Below, in pieces: positions 6,687 to 13,866 of a stretch of DNA of 19,603 nt. Location: assembly GCA_025966335.1 (NCBI GenBank), contig JAICRS010000020.1:1-19603 (forward strand). Direction: 5' to 3'. Under the pieces are notes generated by a model. It worked only from the letters and a program-made list of their open reading frames with translations, did no database searches and had not been told where the DNA came from. The translations under genes and the position numbers were made by a program. The stretch comes from Nocardioidaceae bacterium (GTDB lineage Bacteria > Actinomycetota > Actinomycetes > Propionibacteriales > Nocardioidaceae). Within the stretch, counting starts at the first letter, position 1. Each line of letters begins with the position of its first letter.

Positions 6687-8158
6687 CCAGGAGCCTTACC
6701 GTCCGCAGAGGGACCTACGTCGACTCGGTGGCACTGATGCAGGTGAGCCGTCAGATCTCGACGCTGCCCGGGGTGACCTCGGCGCTGGTCGCGATGGCCA
6801 CCGACCTCAACCTCGACCTCGCCCGCGGCATGGGGTTCGAGCTGCCCGAGCGGATCACCCCCAACGAGATGCTGGTCGCGGTCGAGGCCGACGACGACAC
6901 CGCGATGCAGACCGCGCTCGCCGAGGTCGACCGGGCGTTGAGCGCGGCCGCCTTCCCGGCACCGTCGTCGTTCGGCGACGCACCCGCTCCGTTGACGATC
7001 CGGGCGGCTGCCCGCGGTGGTGAGGCCACGGTGGCGCTGATCTCCACGCCGGGCCGGTACGCGTTCGCCGATGCGATCGACGCGGTCGACGCGGGCCTCC
7101 ACACCATGGTGTTCAGCGACAACGTCCCGGTCGAGCAGGAGGTCGCCCTCAAGCAGTACGCCGACCCGGCCGGCGTGCTGGTGATGGGACCCGACTGTGG
7201 CACCGCGGTGCTCGGCGGCGTCGGCCTGGGCTTCGCCAACGTGGTCCGGCCCGGTCCGGTCGGGATCGTCGCCGCCTCCGGCACCGGCGCGCAGCACCTG
7301 ATGACCCTGCTCGACGGCGCGGGCGTCGGGGTGAGCCACTGCCTCGGCGTGGGCGGTCGGGACCTGTCCGAGGCTGTCGGTGGGTTGTCAACGGTGCGGG
7401 CGCTCGACCTGCTCGCCGCCGACGACGCGACCGAGGTGATCGTGATCGTCTCCAAGCCGCCCTCGGCCTCGGTCGCCCAGGCGGTCCGCGAGCACGCCGA
7501 TAAACTGGGCAAGCCCGTGATGTTCGGGCTGCTCGGCAAGGGTCGGCCCGACATCACCGAGACCGCGCGGCAGGCCGTCGCCGCTATCGGCTGCTCCTGG
7601 GAGCTGCCACCCGCGCTGTCCGGGCAGGTCGGGACGGGACGTGCCGATGGGTCGCTGCGCGGGCTGTTCGCGGGCGGGACGCTGTGTGACGAGGCGATGA
7701 TCATCGCCGTCGAGGCGCTGGGTCGCGTGCGATCCAACATCCCGCTGGACCCGGCGTGGGCGTTGGAGGACTCCCTGTCCTCGGACGGGCACACGATGAT
7801 CGACTTCGGCGACGACCGGCTGACCCAGGGTCGGCCGCACCCGATGATCGACGGCTCGATCCGGATCCAGCGGCTGCTCGACGAAGTGGCCGACCCGACC
7901 TGCGGGGTGCTGATGCTCGACGTGGTGCTCGGGCTGGGCGCCGCGGCGGACCCGGCCGGGGAGCTGTCGGACGCCGTGGCCGCGGCCACCGCCGCCGACG
8001 TTCCGGTCGTGGTCTCGCTGGTGGGGACCGGCGACGACCCCCAGGACCGGGACCGGCAGGCCGAGATGCTGCTCGGGGCCGGGGCCTGGGTGTACTTCTC
8101 CAACGCCGACGCCGCGCGCAAGGCCGTCGACCTGCTCACGAACGGAGCCCCCGCATGA
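6683..8158 (+). CDS. fdrA: FdrA family protein, AllF homologue
   Basis: This 491-residue FdrA protein has the fold of the succinyl-CoA synthetase alpha subunit. It shows the conserved segments MGPDCGTAVLGGVGLGF from residue 168, GIVAASGTGAQH, VGGRDLSEAVGG, and a C-terminal CoA-ligase-like half with GVLMLDVVLGLG. It is one subunit of oxamate carbamoyltransferase in E. coli; no CoA chemistry should be assumed from the fold. I chose the GTG at 6683 because it overlaps the upstream stop (GTGA), has GAAGGAG just before it, and gives the family N-terminus (LTVRRGTYVDSVALMQ). A longer frame upstream to 6407 only shadows the DUF2877 gene. The stop overlaps the DUF1116 ATG, so the three genes are translationally coupled and probably made in fixed ratio. 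Confidence 0.9.
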   Translation: MTRSLTVRRGTYVDSVALMQVSRQISTLPGVTSALVAMATDLNLDLARGMGFELPERITPNEMLVAVEADDDTAMQTALAEVDRALSAAAFPAPSSFGDAPAPLTIRAAARGGEATVALISTPGRYAFADAIDAVDAGLHTMVFSDNVPVEQEVALKQYADPAGVLVMGPDCGTAVLGGVGLGFANVVRPGPVGIVAASGTGAQHLMTLLDGAGVGVSHCLGVGGRDLSEAVGGLSTVRALDLLAADDATEVIVIVSKPPSASVAQAVREHADKLGKPVMFGLLGKGRPDITETARQAVAAIGCSWELPPALSGQVGTGRADGSLRGLFAGGTLCDEAMIIAVEALGRVRSNIPLDPAWALEDSLSSDGHTMIDFGDDRLTQGRPHPMIDGSIRIQRLLDEVADPTCGVLMLDVVLGLGAAADPAGELSDAVAAATAADVPVVVSLVGTGDDPQDRDRQAEMLLGAGAWVYFSNADAARKAVDLLTNGAPA

Positions 8159-9567
8159 ATGCCGCCCCCCTGGTCCCGCTGACCACTCCGAGCGCCGTGG
8201 TCACCGCCGGCGCCTCGCTGCTCGCCGACGCCGTCGCGCAGCAGGGCGTCACCGCGGCGCGGGTCGACTGGCATCCGCCGGCCGAGGATCATGCGGACGC
8301 GGTCGCTGCGGTGATGGGCGATCCGCGCCGCAGGCAGGCCAACGCGCAGGCACTCGAGGCCATGTTGTCGGCCGAGGCCACCCTGGTCGACGTACGCCCT
8401 GCCTCCGAAGCGCTCGGTCTCGAACGCGGGCAGCTCCTGCACGCCGGCCCGCCGGTGGACTGGGAGCGCGCCTCCGGTCCGATGCGCGGTGCGTTGATCG
8501 GTGCCGTGCTGTTCGAGGGTCTGGCCGACGACCCGGACGAGGCCGAGAAGATGCTCGCCACCGGCGACGGTGTCAGCTGGGAGCCGTGTCACCACCGGGG
8601 TGCGGTCGGGCCGATGGCCGGCGTGGTCTCGCCGTCGATGTGGATGTTCGAGCTCCGCGACGAGGCGCACGACGCGACGTCGTGGTGCTCGTTGAACGAG
8701 GGCCTCGGGAAGGTGCTGAGGTACGGCGCCTACGGCAGTGAGGTGATCGAGCGGCTGCGCTGGATGACGGCGGTGCTCGGGCCGATCCTGCGCACGGCGG
8801 TCCGGGCCGGTGACCCGATCGACGTGAAGGGCATCATCGCGCAGATGGTGCAGATGGGCGACGAGGGCCACAACCGCAACCGCGCCGGCACCCTGATGTT
8901 CCTGCGCGAGGTGCTGCCGGCGATGATCGACTCCGGGCATCCGAGCAAGGACGTGGCCGAGGCGGTCCGGTTCGTGTCCGGTAACGACCACTTCTTCCTC
9001 AATCTGGGCATGCCCGCCTGCAAGCTGCAGACGGCCGCGGCCGCGGGGATCGCCGGATCCAGCGTGGTCACGGTGATGGCCCGCAACGGCACCGACTTCG
9101 GGATCCAGGTCTCCGGCACCGGCGACCAGTGGTTCACCGCGCCGGCGAACACCCCGGAGGGGCTGTTCCTCGGCAGCTACGGACCCGACGACGCCAACCC
9201 CGACATCGGCGACTCGGCGATCACCGAGACCGCAGGCATCGGCGGGTTCGCGATGGCCACCGCGCCGGCGATCGTCCGGTTCGTCGGCGGCAGCGTTCCC
9301 GACGCGCTGGCCACCAGTCAGCGGATGTACGGCATCACCGTCGGCGAGAACCCGGCCTTCGCGATCCCGATCCTGGAGTTCCGGGGCGCCCCGACCGGGA
9401 TCGACGTGACCGCGGTGGTCCGCAGCGGTGTGCTCCCGCAGATCAACACCGGCATGGCCGGGCGGGTCGCCGGCACCGGCCAGGTGGGCGCCGGACTGGT
9501 CACCCCGCCGATGGGCTGCTTCACCGGAGCGATCGGCGCGCTCGCGTCGGCGGTGGCCACGGCCTGA
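8155..9567 (+). CDS. allG: DUF1116 protein, AllG/YlbE homologue
   Basis: This is a 470-residue DUF1116 protein. Conserved blocks include WEPCHHRGAVGPMAGVVSPSM at about residues 143-163 (His146-His147 and the Gly-rich stretch), GDEGHNRN, VSGNDHFFLNLGMPACK, ARNGTDFGIQVSGTGDQWF and a Gly-rich C-terminus. In E. coli this is the YlbE/AllG subunit of oxamate carbamoyltransferase. The ATG at 8155 overlaps the FdrA stop (ATGA), with CGGAG seven bases upstream. It is the last gene of the operon: hairpins follow within about 20 bases, and the next gene is an unrelated wall enzyme. The carbamate kinase gene that follows this trio in E. coli is absent here. Confidence 0.88.
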   Translation: MNAAPLVPLTTPSAVVTAGASLLADAVAQQGVTAARVDWHPPAEDHADAVAAVMGDPRRRQANAQALEAMLSAEATLVDVRPASEALGLERGQLLHAGPPVDWERASGPMRGALIGAVLFEGLADDPDEAEKMLATGDGVSWEPCHHRGAVGPMAGVVSPSMWMFELRDEAHDATSWCSLNEGLGKVLRYGAYGSEVIERLRWMTAVLGPILRTAVRAGDPIDVKGIIAQMVQMGDEGHNRNRAGTLMFLREVLPAMIDSGHPSKDVAEAVRFVSGNDHFFLNLGMPACKLQTAAAAGIAGSSVVTVMARNGTDFGIQVSGTGDQWFTAPANTPEGLFLGSYGPDDANPDIGDSAITETAGIGGFAMATAPAIVRFVGGSVPDALATSQRMYGITVGENPAFAIPILEFRGAPTGIDVTAVVRSGVLPQINTGMAGRVAGTGQVGAGLVTPPMGCFTGAIGALASAVATA

Positions 9568-9586
9568 CGTCGGCGACCCCCGCCCG

Positions 9587-9640
9587 CCCCCTCACCTTGG
9601 GGGGTTGCGTCGTTCAGACGGACCATGCCCCGCCGTCTGA
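9587..9640 (+). terminator. Tandem hairpins ending the allHFG-like operon
   Basis: Two stem-loops lie just after the DUF1116 stop. The first has C5/G5 arms (9587-9591 and 9600-9604) and is followed by a short TTGCG. The second has perfect 8-base arms, TCAGACGG (9614-9621) and CCGTCTGA (9633-9640), with an 11-base loop and is followed by TCGCCTCATTCT. Position and symmetry favour transcription termination. Neither has a strong T-run. Confidence 0.5.
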
Positions 9641-9687
9641 TCGCCTCATTCTCCGGTCGGCGTCTGTTCCTGTGGCGGTTCCCAACC

Positions 9688-9716
9688 TAGAGTCGGAAAC
9701 CGGACGATCCGGGGAG
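9688..9716 (+). promoter_or_regulatory. Candidate -10 element and Shine-Dalgarno for the transglycosylase gene
   Basis: TAGAGT at 9688-9693 matches the actinobacterial TANNNT -10 pattern; a poor TGTTCC lies 17 bases upstream of it. GGGGAG at 9711-9716 is a good Shine-Dalgarno seven bases before the ATG at 9724. The ribosome site is convincing and supports the chosen start. The promoter is tentative. Confidence 0.45.
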
Positions 9717-9723
9717 ATCCGAG

Positions 9724-11592
9724 ATGCAACTGCGACGACCCAGCAGGGCCAAGGTCAACGGCTACGCCATTCCGCTGCTGGCCGCGCTGCCGCTCATCCT
9801 GAGCTCCGGCAGCGTGTCCGGTGTGTCCTCCGCGACGGGGCAGGACCCCATCGACGTGCGGATCCTCGAGGCGCAGACCGGCTCCCTCGTCGCAGCACAA
9901 CCCGGCACACCCACCCCCACCGGCACCGCGGGACTCAGCCTGCCCGGTGAGGGAGGACAGCCACCGACGGTCGTCGTGACCTCACCCAAGGGTGAGCGGA
10001 TGGTCACCGAGAGCGGTCCCGGAGCGCACGACATCCCGGCGACCGCGGTCCAGGCCTACCAACGGGCCGCCGCCATCCTGGCCGAGGTGGACCCGTCCTG
10101 CCGGATGCCCTGGACCCTGCTGGCCGCGATCGGACGGGTGGAGTCGGACCACGGCCGGTACGGCGGAGCCATCCTCGGCGTGGACGGCGTCTCCAGCCCG
10201 TTGATCTTCGGGCTGCCGCTGAACGGGGTGGGACCGGTGGCCGAGATCGCCGACACCGACGGCGGCCTGCTCGACAACGACTCGGTGTGGGACCGGGCGG
10301 TCGGCCCGATGCAGTTCATCCCGTCGACCTGGGCGATCGCCGGCGTGGACGCCGACGGCGACGACGTGCGCTCACCGCACGACATCCACGACGCGGCCCT
10401 GGCCGCCGCGGTCTACCTGTGCGCGGACTCCACCGACATCGCCTCACCCGACGGGATGAGCGCGGCGATCCACCGGTACAACCACTCCGACGCGTACGTC
10501 GCCCTGGTGATGGCCTACGAGCAGGAGTACCGGACCGGTGACTTCACGGTCACCACTCCGACGACGACCTCGCCGGGCTCGGCCGACTTCGAGGCAGTGA
10601 TGCTGAGTCCCGAGGTCACGACCCAGGCGACCCAGGACGCCACCAAGGCAACCGCGGCCGTCAAGAAGCAGCACGAGTCGACCGGAACCCAGGTCGACAT
10701 GACCGGATCACCGACCGACCGACCGGCCGTGGACGCCGGCACGGTCCCGCTCGCCGCGCCACAACCCACGACGCCCGTGCCGAGCACCCAGCCCGGACCG
10801 CCGCGGCCGACCCCTACGGAGACTCCGGTCGCCGAGGAGCCGACACCGACACACGTGCCGACGGCCGGACCCGCCGCGACCTTCCCGGAGACGCCGACGG
10901 CAGGACCTTCGTCCGCACCGACGACGACGCCTCCGGGGACCACTCCTTCGGCTGGTCCGTCGACCCCGCCGGCCACCGGTACGGTCACCGGCCCGACCGG
11001 GACGCCGTCCTCCGGGCCGACCACCGGACCGACGACGGGCCCGACCACGGGGCCGACCACGGGGCCGACCACCGGGCCGACCACCGGACCGACCGCGCCG
11101 GAGCCGTCTCCCAGCACGGGACCGGACCCGGCACCCGGCACGGGCACGACTGACCCGGCCCCGGCGAACCCGACCGTCGACCCGACGCCGACCCAGGACC
11201 CGCCGGCCACGCAGGACCCGCCGCCCTCCCAGACGCCTGACCCGCCGGCTACGCAGGACCCGCCGCCGGAGCCCGCACCCGAACCGCCCGCACCGGACCC
11301 GGCACCCGAGCCGCCGGCATCGGATCCAGCACCTGAGCCGACCCCCGAGCCGCCCCCCGAGCCGGTCGTCTCCACGGAGACCGGGACGTGGGATTCCTGC
11401 GGAACCGGGTTCTGCCTCAGCGGCCAGCCGGTGGACGTCAGCGGGGCTACCGTGCCTCCTGACCTCGACGGGGACGGAACTGCCGAGGGCGACGGCGCCG
11501 AGCTCACCGGGGCGGCCGGGAAGACGGTCGCCATCGAGGTCAAGAAGGCCGCCTCGGGCTGGGTCATGCTGAGCATCGCGGTGGCTCCCTGA
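9724..11592 (+). CDS. Secreted MltB-type lytic murein transglycosylase with long Pro/Thr-rich tail
   Basis: This 622-residue exported protein cleaves the MurNAc-GlcNAc bond of peptidoglycan. An N-terminal basic stretch and hydrophobic segment (about residues 1-35) act as signal peptide or membrane anchor. The SLT_2/MltB-like catalytic domain covers about 100-270, with AIGRVESDHGRYGG (catalytic Glu140), AVGPMQFIPSTWA and GVDADGDD, a conserved Asp-rich loop. Residues of about 275-550 are low-complexity Thr/Pro/Glu sequence including a GPTT tandem repeat, probably a wall-spanning linker and possible O-mannosylation target. The last ~70 residues form a distinct module with WDSCGTGFC and DLDGDGTAEGDG, the latter like a calcium-binding Asp loop. 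The gene stands alone between a terminator and a convergent gene. The catalytic call is firm; the C-terminal module is unassigned. Confidence 0.9.
   Translation: MQLRRPSRAKVNGYAIPLLAALPLILSSGSVSGVSSATGQDPIDVRILEAQTGSLVAAQPGTPTPTGTAGLSLPGEGGQPPTVVVTSPKGERMVTESGPGAHDIPATAVQAYQRAAAILAEVDPSCRMPWTLLAAIGRVESDHGRYGGAILGVDGVSSPLIFGLPLNGVGPVAEIADTDGGLLDNDSVWDRAVGPMQFIPSTWAIAGVDADGDDVRSPHDIHDAALAAAVYLCADSTDIASPDGMSAAIHRYNHSDAYVALVMAYEQEYRTGDFTVTTPTTTSPGSADFEAVMLSPEVTTQATQDATKATAAVKKQHESTGTQVDMTGSPTDRPAVDAGTVPLAAPQPTTPVPSTQPGPPRPTPTETPVAEEPTPTHVPTAGPAATFPETPTAGPSSAPTTTPPGTTPSAGPSTPPATGTVTGPTGTPSSGPTTGPTTGPTTGPTTGPTTGPTTGPTAPEPSPSTGPDPAPGTGTTDPAPANPTVDPTPTQDPPATQDPPPSQTPDPPATQDPPPEPAPEPPAPDPAPEPPASDPAPEPTPEPPPEPVVSTETGTWDSCGTGFCLSGQPVDVSGATVPPDLDGDGTAEGDGAELTGAAGKTVAIEVKKAASGWVMLSIAVAP
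11014..11097 (+). repeat. Seven 12-bp tandem units encoding Gly-Pro-Thr-Thr
   Basis: Seven consecutive 12-base units of the type GGGCCGACCACC, in frame from codon 431 of the transglycosylase, encode six GPTT copies and a final GPTA. Units differ only at a few positions (GGA or GGC for GGG, ACG for ACC). The in-frame period makes copy-number change by replication slippage possible without loss of the C-terminal module. Confidence 0.9.
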
Positions 11593-11640
11593 TCAGACCG
11601 CGGTTCCAGGCCGGCCCGTCGTACGCCCTGACCGGCTCAC

Positions 11641-11690
11641 TCAGTCGGGACGGCATCGTCCGCACGCGAGAATCCTGCCGTTGCGACTGA
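11641..11690. terminator. Possible bidirectional terminator between convergent genes
   Basis: The 119-base gap between the transglycosylase stop and the convergent PH-protein stop holds a nested symmetry. The inner hairpin is GGACG/CGTCC with a 4-base loop (11648-11661). Outer arms are TCAGTCG (11641-11647) and CGACTGA (11684-11690). A terminator is expected here, but no T-run supports it. I see no gene in this gap. Confidence 0.3.
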
Positions 11691-11711
11691 CTCAGCGGTT
11701 ACGGCCAGCGG

Positions 11712-12185
11712 TCAGTCGTCGCTGTCGGTGTGACTGTGCTGGTCCACGAGCGCCCGCAGCTGCCGGACCTGCTTGACCGCGCGGGCACCGTCCGAGCCCT
11801 GGATGCCCATCGCGGAGACGGTGGTGCCGTCGCTGATGTCGAGGGTCGCCCACGGGCTGCCCTGGCGCAGCGAGACGGCGAGGACCTCGGTCCACTCGTA
11901 GCTGCGGGACTTGTATCCGTTCACCACGGTCAGCCCGTCCTCCCGCGTCTCGATCCGGGACCGGGCGAGGGCGTAGCCGGCGGCGGCCGTCGCGATCGCG
12001 AACACGATCACCGTGCCGCGCTGGAAGAGCGTGAACTGGTCGCGCACCTCCGGTGGGAACGCGAACCAGATCACCAGCGTGACCGCGAGCAGCATGGCGC
12101 CGAACGCGTAGGCAGCGACGCGTACGCCGAACGGGCGGAACGTGTGGGGCAGGGTGAACGGGAGCGGGTCAGAGTCGGCAGGCAT
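11712..12185 (-). CDS. PH-domain membrane protein (bPH_6-type) downstream of hisG
   Basis: This 157-residue protein has two predicted membrane helices (about residues 21-43 and 57-74) followed by a cytoplasmic bacterial PH-like domain (about 75-145), recognisable by RIETREDGLTVVNGYKSRSYEWTEV and an ending helix AVKQVRQLRALV. Bacterial PH-like domains of this kind have no established reaction. A gene of this type directly follows hisG in other actinobacteria, including Mycobacterium tuberculosis (Rv2120c after Rv2121c). The ATG at 12185 lies 17 bases inside the hisG 3' end, in a different frame, so the two are translationally coupled. A direct role in histidine synthesis is not implied. Confidence 0.8.
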   Translation of the reverse strand: MPADSDPLPFTLPHTFRPFGVRVAAYAFGAMLLAVTLVIWFAFPPEVRDQFTLFQRGTVIVFAIATAAAGYALARSRIETREDGLTVVNGYKSRSYEWTEVLAVSLRQGSPWATLDISDGTTVSAMGIQGSDGARAVKQVRQLRALVDQHSHTDSDD

Positions 12186-13026
12186 TGATCTCCGTTACCA
12201 GGATCCCGCGGGCACCGATGTCCCAGAGTGCGTCCATGATCTTCTGGGCGGCATCGCGGGGCACCATCGACCGGACCGCGACCCACCCCTCGCGATGAAG
12301 CGGCGACACGGTCGGGCTCTCGATGCCCGGAGTCAGCGCCACCGCGTCCTCGACCCGCTCGACCCGGATGTCGTAGTCCATCATCACGTAGGACCGGGCC
12401 ACCATCACGCCCTTGACCCGGCGCTCGAACACCTCGAACCCCTCGGGGGTGGCCTCGCCCGCGCGGCGGATCAGGACCGCCTCGGACTGCAGGATGACCT
12501 CGCCGACGATCTCGAGGCCGGCCTGGCGCAGGGTGCTTCCGGTCTCCACGACATCGGCGATCACGTCGGCCACGCCGAGCTGCACGCTGGTCTCCACGGC
12601 GCCGTCGAGCCGGGTGACCGTGGCGTCGATCCCCTTCTCCTCGAGGTACCGGCGCACCACCCCGTCGTACGACGTGGCGATCCTCTTCCCGGCCAGGTCT
12701 GCAACGTCACCGACCGTCCCGGGGGGCGCGGCGAACCGGAACCGCGACCTGCCGAAGCCCAGCGGCAGCACCTCGTCGGCCTTGGCGCCGGAGTCGAGGA
12801 GCAGGTCGCGGCCGGTGATCCCGAGATCGAGGGTGCCCTCACCGACGTAGAGGGCGATGTCGCGGGGGCGCAGGTAGAAGAACTCGACGTCGTTGTCCGG
12901 GTCGGACAGCGCGAGCTGCTTGGAGTCGGTGCGTTGGGCGTAGCCGGCCTCACGCAGGATGTCGGATGCGGCGTCGGCCAGCGATCCCTTGTTCGGGAGC
13001 GCGATACGGAGCGGGTTGTTCGGCAT
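12169..13026 (-). CDS. hisG: ATP phosphoribosyltransferase, long form
   Basis: HisG catalyses the first, committed step of histidine synthesis: ATP and PRPP give phosphoribosyl-ATP. At 285 residues it is the long, self-sufficient form. A bilobed catalytic part (LRIALPNKGSLAD at the N-terminus; GVADVIADVVETGSTLRQAG, the PRPP-binding signature, near residue 155) is followed by the C-terminal HisG_C domain (about 210-285), which binds histidine for feedback inhibition. No HisZ partner is therefore needed. The ATG has GAGGT four bases upstream. The gene follows hisE by 17 bases and overlaps the PH-protein gene. Confidence 0.97.
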   Translation of the reverse strand: MPNNPLRIALPNKGSLADAASDILREAGYAQRTDSKQLALSDPDNDVEFFYLRPRDIALYVGEGTLDLGITGRDLLLDSGAKADEVLPLGFGRSRFRFAAPPGTVGDVADLAGKRIATSYDGVVRRYLEEKGIDATVTRLDGAVETSVQLGVADVIADVVETGSTLRQAGLEIVGEVILQSEAVLIRRAGEATPEGFEVFERRVKGVMVARSYVMMDYDIRVERVEDAVALTPGIESPTVSPLHREGWVAVRSMVPRDAAQKIMDALWDIGARGILVTEINACRL

Positions 13027-13043
13027 GGGGACCTCGTGGTCGG

Positions 13044-13307
13044 TCAGAGGTGGGCGTAGACGTCATCGAGCGAGATGCCGCTGGCGATCATCAGCACCTG
13101 GGCGTGGTAGAGCAGCTGGCTGATCTCCTCGGCGGCGCGGTCCGGGCCCTCATGCTCGGCAGCCATCCAGGACTCCGCCGCCTCCTCGACCAGCTTCTTG
13201 CCGATCGCATGCACACCGTCGTCGAGCGCCTGCACCGTCCCGGAGCCCTCGGGTCTTGCCTGCGCCTTCTCGTTGAGCTCGGTCCACAGCTGCTCGAACG
13301 TCTTCAC
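13044..13307 (-). CDS. hisE: Phosphoribosyl-ATP pyrophosphatase
   Basis: This small all-alpha NTP-pyrophosphohydrolase (87 residues) catalyses the second step of histidine synthesis, hydrolysing phosphoribosyl-ATP to phosphoribosyl-AMP and pyrophosphate. The metal-binding Glu/Asp cluster is visible in KKLVEEAAESWMAA and AAEEISQLLYH. I chose the GTG at 13307 (VKTFEQLWTELNEKA), which matches the usual family N-terminus. A TTG at 13313 would add two residues. The Shine-Dalgarno is weak for both. It is a separate protein, not fused to HisI, as is usual in actinobacteria, and it is paired with hisG. Confidence 0.95.
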   Translation of the reverse strand: MKTFEQLWTELNEKAQARPEGSGTVQALDDGVHAIGKKLVEEAAESWMAAEHEGPDRAAEEISQLLYHAQVLMIASGISLDDVYAHL

Positions 13308-13322
13308 GGGCAAAGCCTACGG

Positions 13323-13357
13323 CGTGCGCACAGCGACCGGCCGTGCGGCTGCGCACG
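13323..13357 (-). terminator. Hairpin between ribH and hisE
   Basis: Perfect 8-base arms CGTGCGCA (13323-13330) and TGCGCACG (13350-13357) enclose 19 bases. A second small symmetry (GACGG/CCGTC, 13362-13373) overlaps the ribH stop. This could end the riboflavin operon before hisEG. No T-run follows and no hisE promoter is obvious in the 64-base gap, so partial read-through is as likely as full termination. Confidence 0.35.
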
Positions 13358-13371
13358 GCGAGACGGCTCCG

Positions 13372-13866
13372 TCACCCGTCGATCTCGTAGCCGCGCCGGA
13401 TCCGGCGCAGGGTCGATGCGGTGTGCAGGGCGGCCGACGTGGCGTCGTACCCCTTGTCCTCCGAGGACCCCTGGAGGCCGGCCCGGTCCAGCGCCTGCTC
13501 CTCGTTGTCACAGGTCAGCAGGCCGAACCCGATTGCCGCGCCGGTGTCGAGCCCGACCCGGGTCAGGCCGTCGGTGGCCGCGCGGCAGACGTAGTCGAAG
13601 TGCGGGGTTCCGCCGCGGATCACGACACCGAGGGCGACGATCGCCTCGTAGCCCTTCTCGGCCAGGGCTGAGGCCACGACCGGGAGCTCGAACGAGCCCG
13701 GCACCCGGACGATGCTCGGTGCCTCGACCTTGAAGTCGTCGAGGGCGCGTCCGGCGCCGGCGAGCAGCCCGTCCATCACCTTCTCGTGCCAGCACGCGGC
13801 CACCACGGCCACCCGCATCTCGTGACAGTCGATCGGGGTCGCGTCCGGGGATCCTTCGCTGCTCAC
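13372..13866 (-). CDS. ribH: 6,7-dimethyl-8-ribityllumazine synthase
   Basis: RibH condenses 3,4-dihydroxy-2-butanone 4-phosphate with the ribitylamino-pyrimidinedione to form lumazine, the penultimate step of riboflavin synthesis. It usually assembles into pentamers or 60-mers. The 164-residue protein shows GSFELPV (about 57-63), VIRGGTPHFDYV with the catalytic His89, and LLTCDNEEQALDRAG, all canonical. The start is GTG at 13866, overlapping the ribBA stop (GTGA) with GAAGGAG in front of it. A longer frame reaching upstream overlaps ribBA and is not real. It is the last gene of the riboflavin operon. Confidence 0.96.
   Translation of the reverse strand: MSSEGSPDATPIDCHEMRVAVVAACWHEKVMDGLLAGAGRALDDFKVEAPSIVRVPGSFELPVVASALAEKGYEAIVALGVVIRGGTPHFDYVCRAATDGLTRVGLDTGAAIGFGLLTCDNEEQALDRAGLQGSSEDKGYDATSAALHTASTLRRIRRGYEIDG

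Noticed and set aside
6751..8991. A 746-codon open frame on the minus strand opposite fdrA and the DUF1116 gene
   Set aside because: It spans two well-recognised genes antisense, its composition is low-complexity Ser/Arg/Ala, and it has no domain. Opposite-strand openness is expected at this GC content.
11014..11097. 12-bp tandem repeat as a regulatory DNA element
   Set aside because: It is in frame and codes a regular GPTT motif inside a low-complexity linker, so a protein-level explanation is sufficient.
10515..11576. Gly/Val-rich open frame antisense to the transglycosylase tail
   Set aside because: It is the mirror of the Pro/Thr/Gly repeat and has no start context. The sense frame has a signal peptide and catalytic domain, so only that is real.
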